The notes: generated by a model from the sequence alone, not told the origin. Positions 16,939 to 25,806 are shown, numbered from the stretch's first letter. The stretch is 64,000 nucleotides of DNA from Marinobacter sp. 2_MG-2023 (GCF_030546935.1 NZ_JAUOPH010000003.1:655049-719048), one strand, 5' to 3'. Made by a program: numbers and translations.

Positions 16939-17619
16939 TCAGATAGTTAAAAGACCTTCTTCAATCTTTTTTTCGATATTTTTGCGTGCTGCGTTGATGT
17001 GTCTTTTCATGAGAAATTCTGCGAGTTCGCCATCACGCTGAGCGATGGCTTCAACAATACGACGGTGTTCCCCGAGAGCAAGGTGGGGACGCCCGGCGGA
17101 GGTACTTAAACGGTAACGGTACATACGCACCATGTAATAGAGGTCGCCGAGGAGCATTTGGGCCAGTTTCGTGTTCCGGCTACCTGTGGCAATGCGATGG
17201 TGGAAATCGTAGTCACCCTCAGCCTGATAATAGGCCTGGCCGCGAGCCTCGTCGATCATGGCTTCATGGGCATTCAGAGTGGCTTGAAGGTCGGCAATCT
17301 CCTGGTCAGTCATGCGTTCGGCAGCCTGACGCGCCGCCAAGCCCTCCATAACTTCCCTTATACGGTAGAGTTCCACCAACTCAGAGGCGCTGACGGAAAC
17401 AACCTTTACACCGGCATGGGGGCGACGAACCAGAAGGCCGCGGGATTCGAGACGGCCAAGAGCCTCTCTAAGCGGGCCACGCGTCAGCTCGAAGCGGGAG
17501 CAGAGATCCAGCTCACCGATTTTGTCACCCGGTGCAAGATCCCCTTTGACGATTGCTGTTTGCAGACAATCGAAAGCCTCATCGGCGCGGGTGTAGGTTT
17601 GTGAAGCGAGTTCCGACAT
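16939..17619 (-). CDS. GntR-family (FCD-type) regulator of the methylcitrate operon
   Basis: A 226-residue transcription factor. The N-terminal winged helix (about 10-75) has the GntR pattern DLAPGDKIGELDLCSRFELTRGPLREALGRLESRGLLVRR; the C-terminal part is an FCD effector domain (about 90-215) with YDFHHRIATGSRNTKLAQ. Position at the head of prpBC-acnD-prpF is the same as in Pseudomonas, where a GntR protein takes the place of the enteric sigma-54 PrpR. The ATG at 17619 almost touches the first upstream palindrome, which suggests autoregulation. I infer that it represses the operon and responds to a methylcitrate-cycle intermediate. Confidence 0.9.
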   Translation of the reverse strand: MSELASQTYTRADEAFDCLQTAIVKGDLAPGDKIGELDLCSRFELTRGPLREALGRLESRGLLVRRPHAGVKVVSVSASELVELYRIREVMEGLAARQAAERMTDQEIADLQATLNAHEAMIDEARGQAYYQAEGDYDFHHRIATGSRNTKLAQMLLGDLYYMVRMYRYRLSTSAGRPHLALGEHRRIVEAIAQRDGELAEFLMKRHINAARKNIEKKIEEGLLTI

Positions 17620-17622
17620 ATT

Positions 17623-17632
17623 TTGTCAACAA
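17623..17632. promoter_or_regulatory. GntR operator candidate 1
   Basis: TTGTCAACAA, an inverted repeat of TTGT around a two-base centre, lies four bases before the regulator start codon. It is the closest of three similar palindromes. Confidence 0.6.
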
Positions 17633-17671
17633 TAATAGCTGAGGTTGTCGAAATCTACGCCGGATACCGGA

Positions 17672-17685
17672 TATTGTCAACAATA
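17672..17685. promoter_or_regulatory. GntR operator candidate 2
   Basis: TATTGTCAACAATA, 14 bases, palindromic apart from its centre and identical to site 1 in its core. Its centre is 51 bases from site 1 and 23 from site 3. Confidence 0.7.
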
Positions 17686-17695
17686 CCTGAGTCGC

Positions 17696-17707
17696 ATTGT
17701 TAACAAT
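17696..17707. promoter_or_regulatory. GntR operator candidate 3
   Basis: ATTGTTAACAAT is a perfect 12-base palindrome, two helical turns from site 2, which fits cooperative binding of two dimers. Confidence 0.7.
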
Positions 17708-17722
17708 CCCGGATCATTCGCC

Positions 17723-17743
17723 ACTGATCAACGGTTGATCAGT
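17723..17743. repeat. Perfect palindrome over the opgD stop codon
   Basis: Ten-base arms ACTGATCAAC and GTTGATCAGT flank a single G. The opgD TGA falls within it. No T-run follows on the minus strand, so it is not a classical terminator; it could be an mRNA 3'-end hairpin or a protein-binding site. Confidence 0.7.
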
Positions 17744-19325
17744 AGAGCTTGCGTTCAGAGGCCGGTGGCGGCGTGTATTGGTATGCCCAGGTTTCAGTAA
17801 GAGGCTCATCGCCCAGGCGCAAATACATGCGAATGTTGATGGGCTCTTCAGAATTGCCGGGCACAAGGTCGAACATGGCCCGATAGCCGTTGATTGCAGA
17901 CAATGGACGCGCAGAGGTTATTTCCACCTCTCCCCGGCTGGCGCTGATGACCGCTTCTACCTCGGCATCGCCACCCAGCATATCAAGCACGCCTCCGGCA
18001 AAATCCACGGCAAATCGCCAGGAGAAATATTCACGCTTTTGCCCGATCACACCGCCCAACCCTGTGCGGGTTGCCTGAACTGTCGCAAGTTCACGAGGGC
18101 TGACGGGGGCCCGCTCCCCCCAATGCAATCGATATGAGAACAAATATTCCTGCTCTGGCTGCAGTGGCTGCTCCGGATGCCAGAATGCAACAATGTTATC
18201 GAAGGTTTCATCCACTGTGGGGATTTCAACCAGATCAATACTGCCATTGCCCCACTCGCCTTTCGGCTCCACCCAAACGCTCGGACGGCGCTCGTAAAAC
18301 ACCCCATCATCCTGATAGTGGTCAAAATTACGGTCACGCTGCAGCAGACCAAAGCCTTTGGGATTGTTATCAGTAAAGCTGTTAAAACGGAGATGTGCCG
18401 GGTTCTCAAGCGGTCGCCAGAGCCATTCGCCGGTGCCGGACAGCATAGCCAGACCATCGGAATCATGGATTTCCGGGCGCCAGTCGTAGTCCATGCGTCG
18501 ATCGTTCTCACCAACCTGATACATACTGGTAAGAGGCGCAATGCCAGCCCGTTTGATCTCCGTCCGTGGGTAAAGCGCCACATCAACGTCCATCACCATG
18601 TTGCTTCCGGGGTCCAGAACAAACGCATAAGCACCTGTTGTGCTCGGCGAATCAAGCAAGGCCCAAACCCGGATCACCTGGCTGCCCGGCTGAGGCTTCT
18701 CCAGCCAGAAGGCGCTAAATCTCGGAAACTCTTCGTCTCCTTCCACAGCGGTATCAATGGCTAGGCCTCGGGCAGACATGCCGTACTGCATTTCCGACCC
18801 CACCGCGCGGAAGTAACTGGCACCAAGGAAGGCCGCAAGATCCAGAGAGAAGTTGGTGTGGTAATGAAGCCGAAAGCCCGCATAACCCAGATTGCCCGGT
18901 AAGTCCCCCAGTGGTTGCTCACCTTCATAATCGAAAAAATCCGGGTTGTAGCGGAGCTCTGTCGCTTTCCCGTCAATGACTTCATGGATTGTAACCGGCG
19001 ATTGAAAATACAGTCCGAGATGGAAAAGTTGCGCCTGAAAGGCAGACTCGCTATCCGCCCACAACGCGTGATCCTCGCGAAAACGGATGGCCTGATAGTC
19101 GTCCCAGGAGATCTGTTTCAGACTCTGGGGCAGTTCACCCTCGTGAGAAATGTAAGGATGCGCTGCCAGGTCCCGTGCATAGCCTTTTAACCAGGCATAG
19201 CTGAAGGGTTTTTCGTTATTGCCAGTGCCAGGCTGTGTGTCCTGTGCCCACACCACAGAGCTGAGCGGCAACGCGCTGGCCCCAAGCCCGGCTATCAGGG
19301 TTTTCATAAGCGTTCGTCGTTCCAT
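17739..19325 (-). CDS. opgD: Glucan biosynthesis protein OpgD (Tat-exported)
   Basis: A 528-residue MdoG-family periplasmic protein acting on osmoregulated periplasmic glucans. The N-terminus ERRTLMKTLIAGLGASALP is a twin-arginine signal, which marks it as the OpgD type; its paralogue 2.5 kb upstream has a Sec signal. Family motifs visible include YQAIRFREDHALW, DLGNLGYAGFRL-like GDLPGNLGYAGFRLHYH, GASYFRAVGSEMQYGMSARGLAIDT and FGLLQRDRNFDHYQD. ATG at 19325 follows GAGAG. It is the last gene of the opgG-orf-opgH-opgD unit and ends in a palindrome. Confidence 0.92.
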   Translation of the reverse strand: MERRTLMKTLIAGLGASALPLSSVVWAQDTQPGTGNNEKPFSYAWLKGYARDLAAHPYISHEGELPQSLKQISWDDYQAIRFREDHALWADSESAFQAQLFHLGLYFQSPVTIHEVIDGKATELRYNPDFFDYEGEQPLGDLPGNLGYAGFRLHYHTNFSLDLAAFLGASYFRAVGSEMQYGMSARGLAIDTAVEGDEEFPRFSAFWLEKPQPGSQVIRVWALLDSPSTTGAYAFVLDPGSNMVMDVDVALYPRTEIKRAGIAPLTSMYQVGENDRRMDYDWRPEIHDSDGLAMLSGTGEWLWRPLENPAHLRFNSFTDNNPKGFGLLQRDRNFDHYQDDGVFYERRPSVWVEPKGEWGNGSIDLVEIPTVDETFDNIVAFWHPEQPLQPEQEYLFSYRLHWGERAPVSPRELATVQATRTGLGGVIGQKREYFSWRFAVDFAGGVLDMLGGDAEVEAVISASRGEVEITSARPLSAINGYRAMFDLVPGNSEEPINIRMYLRLGDEPLTETWAYQYTPPPASERKLY

Positions 19326-19375
19326 AAACTCTCACCTCTTAATGACAAACTGGCAGACTTAAAGTGCAACTCGTA

Positions 19376-21499
19376 TCAAACGATGTTTCTTTCGCCCGAG
19401 CTTTTCGCCTGGGTATTGAGGCGCCCTATGGCGCGGCCCCAGTAACTGGCGGGGGAAGCTCTCCACGCACCTTCATGCAATGCCTTCAGGGATTGGCGGT
19501 CTCTTGCCACCTGGCTCATTTCCGCGCGTGATAAGGCATTCGGCCCTTCGCCAAGGCAGCGCGCCACACACGATTTCAGCTCCACCTCACGAGAACCCAA
19601 ACGGTGATCCCAGGCCAAGGCCTGGTGCAAGCAGTTGTGATCAAGCCTCAATACGGCCTGCTCAAGGGGTGTGAGTGGAGAGCCGGTAACGGCACGAGAG
19701 CGAAACGCGACTGCGTCTTCAAGCAGTGGCATGGCTCTAATTTCTTCAGGTATGAGCAAAAGGCGGCATTTTCTGAGCGCCTCGCCAAGGGAGTTACGAC
19801 TGAGATACACCGCCGTCGGCGCGGCCAGAATCAGCGGCAAAGCCACGGGTAATGACCACAGGAAAAACATGGTATCCAGGCTCCAGGCGAATGCCGACCA
19901 TCCGCCGCCCAGAAGCATGCCAGGCAGCTGGGTGATGAAAGCCTCCTTCCAGCTTGTCTCTTCCGTCCGGTTCTGCCCCGCCCATTGCAAAGAAACATTC
20001 AGTAATGCCGATACCACGTAGCGGCTGTGCGCCCACATACGCACTGGAGCCAGCAACACTGAAATCACGATTTCCAGCATCACGCTGCAGAACAGCCGGA
20101 AAAGACCGCCAAATTCTTTGGTAAACCTGTGGATCACGGCATCAAGAATGGCCAGAAACTTCGGGAAAAACAGCAAAGCCAGCGTACTCAGCGCAAGACC
20201 CAGAGCCCATTCCGGCCTCCACTCAGGCCAGAGCGGGAACAGCCCCTGATGACCCTCGGGAAAGTACTCGATGGGCGACAGTGTCATATCGGCAGCCGCA
20301 ATGGTGGTAAGAATCAGAAACCCCAACCACAAAGGAGAAGCGACGTACGCCATAATACCGTTGAGAAACGCCATACGATGAGCAAACCGAAGGCCCGGCT
20401 CTCGAAACATAACCCACAGGTGCTGTAGGTTACCTTTGGCCCATCGGCTGTCTCGTGCCAGTTCGTCGGCCAGGGTTGGCGGAGACTCTTCATAGCTGCC
20501 ACCCAGACCTGGTTCCAGCCAGACTTCGTAGCCGGCCCGCCCCATATAAGCCGCCTCGACAAAATCGTGGCTCATGATCGGGCCGCCGAAGATCCCGATA
20601 CCCGGTAGCTTGCGTAGCCCGCAATGCTTCATGAAAGGTTCGATACGCAAAATGGCGTTGTGGCCCCAGAATGCCGCATCACCCATCTGAATGGCTGCAA
20701 GGCCACTGGCGAACAACGTAGAGTAAAACCTGTTGGCAAACTGCTGAACCCGGGCAAACAAGGAATGACCGTTGATAATATTCGGGTTGGTCTGCAGGAT
20801 ACCCACGCCAGGCTCGCGCTCCATCAGCCTCACCATGCGAACAATGGTGGAGCCCGTCATCAGGCTGTCTGCATCGAGCACGACCATATACTTGCAACGC
20901 TTTCCCCAACGACGGAGAAAGTCGGCCACGTTGCCACTTTTATAATTAAGGTTTACCGGGCGCCGGCGATAGAAGATGCGCCCCTCACCGCCAAGCTCTT
21001 TGGCCAGTTGATTCCATGCAACCTGCTCCTCCAGCCAGACGTCAGGGTCTCGGCTATCGGAAAGTATGTAGAATTCAAAATGCTCGATCTGGCCGGTACG
21101 TTCGATATCCCGGTATACGGCTTTAAGACCGCTCAGCGTCCAGTGCACCGGCTCATGGTAGATAGGCAGTAGCACGGCCGTTTTTGCCAGCGGTGTTTTC
21201 AGCAACTCCGCTTCTTTATGGCGCTTGAGTATCGAATGGCGATCACCGCCCATCAGTCGAATCAGAAAGCCGAATACTGCCGTCCAGAAACCGACGGCAA
21301 TCCAGGCATAAAGGATCGCGAAAAGTGCCAGCATCCCCAATTCCAGCAGGGTGCCCCCGTGGTACGGCAATACCCAGAGCAGGTAATAGGATGCCACTGT
21401 AGTCTGACCAAAGACAAAGAGCATCAATACCGCCCGTCGGATATTCGCAACGAGTCGCCAGCGGTGTTTTTCAGAGCCTGCCGTTAATGTGTTATCCAC
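19376..21499 (-). CDS. opgH: Glucans biosynthesis glucosyltransferase OpgH
   Basis: A 707-residue inner-membrane family-2 glucosyltransferase making the linear beta-glucan backbone. About seven membrane helices flank a catalytic core with VVLDADSLMTG (DxD-type), QTNPNIINGHSLFARVQQF, FWGHNAILRI, SHDFVEAAYMGRAGYEVW and the SRWAKGNLQH (QxxRW-like) motif. It is shorter than E. coli MdoH (about 850), lacking most of the N-terminal cytoplasmic extension. The start is a GTG at 21499, overlapping the previous small gene by eight bases, so expression is probably coupled. Confidence 0.93.
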   Translation of the reverse strand: MDNTLTAGSEKHRWRLVANIRRAVLMLFVFGQTTVASYYLLWVLPYHGGTLLELGMLALFAILYAWIAVGFWTAVFGFLIRLMGGDRHSILKRHKEAELLKTPLAKTAVLLPIYHEPVHWTLSGLKAVYRDIERTGQIEHFEFYILSDSRDPDVWLEEQVAWNQLAKELGGEGRIFYRRRPVNLNYKSGNVADFLRRWGKRCKYMVVLDADSLMTGSTIVRMVRLMEREPGVGILQTNPNIINGHSLFARVQQFANRFYSTLFASGLAAIQMGDAAFWGHNAILRIEPFMKHCGLRKLPGIGIFGGPIMSHDFVEAAYMGRAGYEVWLEPGLGGSYEESPPTLADELARDSRWAKGNLQHLWVMFREPGLRFAHRMAFLNGIMAYVASPLWLGFLILTTIAAADMTLSPIEYFPEGHQGLFPLWPEWRPEWALGLALSTLALLFFPKFLAILDAVIHRFTKEFGGLFRLFCSVMLEIVISVLLAPVRMWAHSRYVVSALLNVSLQWAGQNRTEETSWKEAFITQLPGMLLGGGWSAFAWSLDTMFFLWSLPVALPLILAAPTAVYLSRNSLGEALRKCRLLLIPEEIRAMPLLEDAVAFRSRAVTGSPLTPLEQAVLRLDHNCLHQALAWDHRLGSREVELKSCVARCLGEGPNALSRAEMSQVARDRQSLKALHEGAWRASPASYWGRAIGRLNTQAKSSGERNIV

Positions 21500-21761
21500 G
21501 GCTGCGGTACCCGATACTGCCCCGGCACAACGGTGGCGCTGCTGCCGGAATGATTGCCCCGGGGATAGAGAAGTAATCAGGCAACCGGTCCATTACATTT
21601 TCCAAAAGGCGATGCCCGCCCTTGTCTTCTCCCACTTCGGCCATAGCATCATCAATAAGTTGCAGCATTTGTCGGCATCGCTCACTGGTCATTTCGACGC
21701 CTGCTTCACTTAGATAGCTATATACACGGCCAAAAACCTGCTGAAAGGAAATGTCTTCCAT
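21492..21761 (-). CDS. Small hypothetical protein between opgG and opgH
   Basis: An 89-residue protein that I do not recognise. The ATG at 21761 has AGGAGA seven bases upstream, and its stop overlaps the opgH start, so it looks like a genuine operon member. The first 65 residues are helical and acidic (for example SERCRQMLQLIDDAMAEVGEDKGG); the last 25 are Pro/Ala/Gly/Arg-rich and probably disordered. No signal peptide or membrane helix. It may help control OpgH, but nothing in the sequence shows how. Confidence 0.75.
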   Translation of the reverse strand: MEDISFQQVFGRVYSYLSEAGVEMTSERCRQMLQLIDDAMAEVGEDKGGHRLLENVMDRLPDYFSIPGAIIPAAAPPLCRGSIGYRSRG

Positions 21762-21799
21762 GCTTGTCTCCTTGCCTGTTATTTCGCTTCTGGTTCCAG

Positions 21800-23350
21800 C
21801 TACCGGGGGTTCCCTCGAAGGTCTGTTTCAGGTCCGAGGAAATAGGTCCATGTCTCCGTAACGGGTTTGTCATCCTTATTAAGCAAGCCTCGCAACCTGA
21901 ATGGCTGCCCGGTGGTCGGCTCTGCCAGGATCGACAGGCGCCATACATCGCTGGCTTCGATGTATTCTACAAAGTGCTCAATGACTTCAACGCCCTCTGC
22001 TCCGCTGACCTGGCTGACAACAGCCGCACCTGGTCGCAGCCCGGCTAACTCACCGCCTTTGAAATCAACAATCAACCTCAAGGCTTCGCCCGAGTCATCG
22101 TTCGCATTACCGTGACCAACAAATGTCCTTACAGCCCGGGCATTGGGCTGCCCGGTAATATCAGGCTCTCCGAAGGTTACCGAGTATTTCAGGTTGCGGC
22201 TTGCACCAGCTACCGCCGCCTGATCAGGCTTGAAGAAGGCAGCAATGTTATCGTTCGACTCTGCACCTGACGGAATTTCAACAAGTACGACTTCACCTTT
22301 TCCCCAACCGCTATCATCTTCGCCGAGTGGTTTTACCCACATGCTTGGCCGGCGGTCATACCGGGCTTCGCTGTCCTGAAAGTCATCAAACTCCCGATCA
22401 CGCTGAATCAGACCAAAACCTTCAAGACCCTCAACATGAAGATAACTCAACTGCAGCTTTGCCGGGTTCACAAGTGGGCGCCAGAGCCACTCCCCGGAGA
22501 CTCCATCACTAACTAGCAAACCTTTTGAATCATGCACTTGCGGGCGCCACTCACCTCTGGGGCGCAGGGTGTTTTCGCCGTAGAAAAACATGGAAGTTAA
22601 AGGTGCCTGCCCCAGTTGATCGATGTCTTCCCGGAAAAACAGTTGCGCGGTGACATCCATTCTCGTGCTTTTTCCCGGATGAATTTCGAAGCGGTAGGCG
22701 CCTGTGAGGCTCGGGCCGTTCAACAAACCGTAAGCCACCATAACGTCGGCGCCCGCTTTGGGACGCTCCATCCAGAATTCAGTAAATGCGGGGAATTCCT
22801 CACCGGATGGCAAGCCCGTATCCACGGCTATGCCTCGCCCTGAAAGCCCGAAAGTCTGGTTTGCCCCCACGCCACGAAAGTAACTTGCACCACCGAAAAC
22901 CAGAAACTGGTTCTGAGCATCCTTCCCTGATAAAGGGTAAGTCAATTTAAACCCGGCATATCCGAGATCAGCAGGAACCCTCTTTTCAAGTTCCGGGCTG
23001 GGGTAATCGAACCGGGTTTTATCAAACTCCACCGGACGGACCCCTTCACTATCGATCACATTGAGACCAACTGCGTTGGAGTAAAAGCTACCTTGTGGAA
23101 TCATCATTACCTGAAACCGTGATCCGCTGGCCCGCCAGAGGCTCTGATCAGGCTTGAATCGAATTGACTGGTAGTCGGAATAGCCAAGGTTTCTGAGGAA
23201 GTCGGGGGCCTGGGCTGGCTTTTGGTAGGCTTCGCCGGCCAAATTTCGGGCTTTGTCTGCTACGTCCTTGAACCCGAACGCCTGAGCGTAACCGGAACAT
23301 GTTATCAACGTGATCAGAGTAAAAAATACGGATAGCCGTGAGCCAGTCAT
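21800..23350 (-). CDS. opgG: Glucan biosynthesis protein OpgG (Sec-exported)
   Basis: A 516-residue periplasmic protein needed to make branched osmoregulated glucans. Signal peptide MTGSRLSVFFTLITLITCSGYAQA. Family segments parallel those of OpgD: YQSIRFKPDQSLWRASGSRFQVMM, DLGYAGFKLTYPL, GASYFRGVGANQTFGLSGRGIAVDT and GFGLIQRDREFDDFQD. The frame extends to 23416, but the ATG at 23350 has AAGGAG seven bases upstream and begins the signal peptide directly. It is the first gene of the opg unit. Confidence 0.93.
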   Translation of the reverse strand: MTGSRLSVFFTLITLITCSGYAQAFGFKDVADKARNLAGEAYQKPAQAPDFLRNLGYSDYQSIRFKPDQSLWRASGSRFQVMMIPQGSFYSNAVGLNVIDSEGVRPVEFDKTRFDYPSPELEKRVPADLGYAGFKLTYPLSGKDAQNQFLVFGGASYFRGVGANQTFGLSGRGIAVDTGLPSGEEFPAFTEFWMERPKAGADVMVAYGLLNGPSLTGAYRFEIHPGKSTRMDVTAQLFFREDIDQLGQAPLTSMFFYGENTLRPRGEWRPQVHDSKGLLVSDGVSGEWLWRPLVNPAKLQLSYLHVEGLEGFGLIQRDREFDDFQDSEARYDRRPSMWVKPLGEDDSGWGKGEVVLVEIPSGAESNDNIAAFFKPDQAAVAGASRNLKYSVTFGEPDITGQPNARAVRTFVGHGNANDDSGEALRLIVDFKGGELAGLRPGAAVVSQVSGAEGVEVIEHFVEYIEASDVWRLSILAEPTTGQPFRLRGLLNKDDKPVTETWTYFLGPETDLRGNPR

Positions 23351-23465
23351 TACGAAACTCCTTGTAAACCAGCGTTCAAATGTAACACCCGCTGTATGGC
23401 AGGCCTCAAGTGACATCTTAGTAACGAGGAGTCAAAAAAGGTATAAACAAAAGCAGGAACGGCAG

Positions 23466-24620
23466 TCAGATGCCAACAGTGAATGATAAGGAAAGATCAG
23501 GGCTGGTGGGCATCAGCAAGGCCTCGTTGGAGGCATTGAGCATTTGGCCAATACTCAGGTCGGCGCGAAAATCCCTGGAGTAAAGTTGCAGAGAAATCTC
23601 TCCGGTACTAGTGGTGCCAGAACGATCCGATTGGGCGGCCGAATACGGTGCCCACCCCTGCAGCAGGGAAAATGTGATGGTTGAATTGAGCTCTGATACA
23701 AACGGCCAGTGATAATCCGGACTACGGGCGTTCATTCGCAGCCATCCACCTTTTGCCACGTGCACCGACTGCCCGTTAAAGCCCCGCATCAGTCCCGGGC
23801 CAGCTATGCGAAGGTATTCGGAGGCTGGCAGGTCGTCAGGTGCAAACTGATAACGCCCGTTAAGCCCGAGATTCCAGCTCAACACTTCTCTACTCAAAGA
23901 CGCTGCCACGGCCAGCCTGTGAAAGCCATCCACATCGCTGTGGCGGCTGGATGAATTCACGATTTCTTCCGAATCAACCCCACCTACAGCAGTCAGCGAG
24001 GTTGTCGCATAAAGGCCGCCTAACAGATCCCGTGACGCCGAGCCCTGCAGGCCAAAGCTCGAAAGCCGATGCGTGGAGCTCTCAACCCACAAAGCCTCTT
24101 CGAACGCACTGCTACTGCCACTGGAATGTGAAAAGACACTGTCGATTTCAATGCCCTGCCACGCCCAAAGCGATCGATTTCCCGTTACCTTCAGGTTGCG
24201 GTACTCACCACGCGTATCATAACGCTGCCCCGAACCGCTCACTGCGCCCGCATAATCCCTATTCTCGAGATCGATCCGGAAATTGCTCCCTGCGAGGGGA
24301 AAAGCGTACCGCAGCGCCAGTGTTGTAGATTCGGCACGACCCTCACGGGCAACAGAATCGCTGAAATTGAGACCAAGCACATGCTGTGACCAGATCAGAT
24401 CATTGCTGATCAGGTTTATGCTGCCATCAGACCTGTCGTTGGTTTGGCTGGAGTTACCTGAAAACTCCATATGGGAAGCGACATATTGGGTGACCGACTG
24501 CAGTAAATCTGCAGGATAGAGATCCCACAAGGCGGAGTCTGCGGTCGTTTTCGAATTGTTCGCTGACACCTGGCAAGTAAAAAAACCAAAAATCAGGGCT
24601 GCCAGCAGAGTGCGTCCCAC
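23466..24620 (-). CDS. Omp85/TpsB-like outer-membrane beta-barrel protein without visible POTRA domains
   Basis: About 384 residues. From the GTG at 24620 (GAGG seven bases upstream) the protein begins with a signal peptide ending in TCQVSA; a GTG at 24695 would add 25 residues. The mature protein is Ser/Asn-rich with alternating amphipathic strands throughout and a C-terminal LSFTVGI, ending in aromatic/hydrophobic residues as in outer-membrane barrels. LRIAGPGLMRGFNGQSVHVAKGGWLRMNAR resembles the (V/M)RGF/Y signature of the barrel of TpsB/FhaC and other Omp85 proteins. The roughly 50 residues before the barrel are too few for a POTRA domain. Function unknown; it lies behind opgG, 115 bases away, on the same strand. 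Confidence 0.65.
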   Translation of the reverse strand: MGRTLLAALIFGFFTCQVSANNSKTTADSALWDLYPADLLQSVTQYVASHMEFSGNSSQTNDRSDGSINLISNDLIWSQHVLGLNFSDSVAREGRAESTTLALRYAFPLAGSNFRIDLENRDYAGAVSGSGQRYDTRGEYRNLKVTGNRSLWAWQGIEIDSVFSHSSGSSSAFEEALWVESSTHRLSSFGLQGSASRDLLGGLYATTSLTAVGGVDSEEIVNSSSRHSDVDGFHRLAVAASLSREVLSWNLGLNGRYQFAPDDLPASEYLRIAGPGLMRGFNGQSVHVAKGGWLRMNARSPDYHWPFVSELNSTITFSLLQGWAPYSAAQSDRSGTTSTGEISLQLYSRDFRADLSIGQMLNASNEALLMPTSPDLSLSFTVGI

Positions 24621-24939
24621 GAAAAAGCCTCGATGAAATGAAAAGAAAGAATTACGGTGCTTTAAATATAGCCCTGCTACTTTAAAAAAACGCACCGACA
24701 GAATCCAGTAGCAACTGCCAAAAGTTACAATTTTAATATAATTAAAAACAGCCGGTTATGGCGACATTCAGATGTAAAATGTGAGAAATATCAGGCAAAT
24801 CACGGGAACACAGTTACTCGTCCCGGCAATTACAAAATGTAATGAACCCCGCGGCACCCTCTCCTTTCACACAAAATAACTTGCTAAACTCAATTCAAAT
24901 CATGGAAACGCTGCAAATCTTGACCAAAGGATGAACCGA
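24621..24939. other. Divergent AT-rich intergenic region between barrel gene and galU
   Basis: About 320 bases with no convincing ORF. It is AT-rich around 24680-24780 and contains a palindrome ATTACAAAATGTAAT at 24829-24843 (six-base arms) about 100 bases before galU. A related GATGTAAAATGTG occurs near 24772. Promoters for both flanking genes must lie here; I could not assign their -35/-10 elements with confidence. Confidence 0.5.
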
Positions 24940-25776
24940 ATGATCAAAAAATGCCTCTTCCCAGTTGCCGGATACGGCACCCGCTTCCTGCCAGCCACCA
25001 AGGCGATGCCGAAAGAAATTCTACCCATCGTTAACAAACCGCTGGTGCAATACGGCGTTGAAGAAGCATCCGAAGCCGGTATTCATGAGTTCGGATTTGT
25101 TACCGGGCGTGGTAAGCGCGCTATTGAAGATCATTTCGACATCAGCTATGAGCTGGAGCATCAGATTGCAGGATCAGGCAAGGAAGACTTGCTGAACTCT
25201 ATCCGCGATCTTATCGATAACAATACCTTTGCATTTACCCGCCAGGTTGAGATGAAAGGGTTGGGCCATGCCATTCTGAGCGGTCGCAACCTGGTGGGCG
25301 ATAATCCATTTGCGGTTGTGCTGGCAGACGACTTTTGCGTAGGTCCTGGTGAAGGTGAAGACGGCGTTATGGCCCAAATGGTCAAGCTGTACAACCAGTT
25401 CCGCTGCTCTATTGTTGCGATCGAGGAAGTCCCCGCTGATGAAACCCACAAATACGGCGTGATTGCCGGTGAGTCCATGAAAGATGGCCTTTACCGCATT
25501 ACCGACATGGTTGAGAAACCGTCACCAGAGGATGCGCCGAGCAACCTGGCGATTATCGGGCGCTATATTCTGACACCGGATATTTTCGACATTCTGGAAC
25601 GCACGCCGGCGGGAAAAAACGGTGAGATTCAGATTACTGACGCTCTGCTGGAACAGGCTAAAAATGGCTGTGTACTGGCGTACCAGTTCAAGGGCCAGAG
25701 ATTCGACTGCGGCAGCATTGACGGCTTCGTGGAAGCGACCAACTACGTATACGAAAACATCTACAAGAAACAGTAA
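24940..25776 (+). CDS. galU: UTP-glucose-1-phosphate uridylyltransferase GalU
   Basis: A 278-residue nucleotidyltransferase that makes UDP-glucose. The signature FPVAGYGTRFLPATKAMPKEILPIVNKPLVQYGVEEA covers the nucleotide-binding loop and catalytic Lys; VVLADDFCVG and VEKPSPEDAPSNLAIIGRYIL follow. UDP-glucose is the donor for the nearby OpgH and for exopolysaccharide. The frame begins at an ATG at 24931, which abuts AAAGG; the ATG at 24940 has the better eight-base spacing and is preferred. Confidence 0.95.
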   Translation: MIKKCLFPVAGYGTRFLPATKAMPKEILPIVNKPLVQYGVEEASEAGIHEFGFVTGRGKRAIEDHFDISYELEHQIAGSGKEDLLNSIRDLIDNNTFAFTRQVEMKGLGHAILSGRNLVGDNPFAVVLADDFCVGPGEGEDGVMAQMVKLYNQFRCSIVAIEEVPADETHKYGVIAGESMKDGLYRITDMVEKPSPEDAPSNLAIIGRYILTPDIFDILERTPAGKNGEIQITDALLEQAKNGCVLAYQFKGQRFDCGSIDGFVEATNYVYENIYKKQ

Positions 25777-25782
25777 TAAAGG

Positions 25783-25806
25783 GCAGCAAGCTGATCGATT
25801 TGCTGC
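25783..25806. terminator. Weak hairpin between galU and the convergent regulator gene
   Basis: Seven-base arms GCAGCAA (25783-25789) and TTGCTGC (25800-25806), with a ten-base loop and no T-run. It lies in the 30-base gap between convergent genes and might end both transcripts, but it is not a strong intrinsic terminator. Confidence 0.35.

Noticed and set aside
16013..17041. A 342-codon plus-strand frame opposite prpB and the GntR gene
   Set aside because: It spans the gap between two real genes on the other strand and has no recognisable content.
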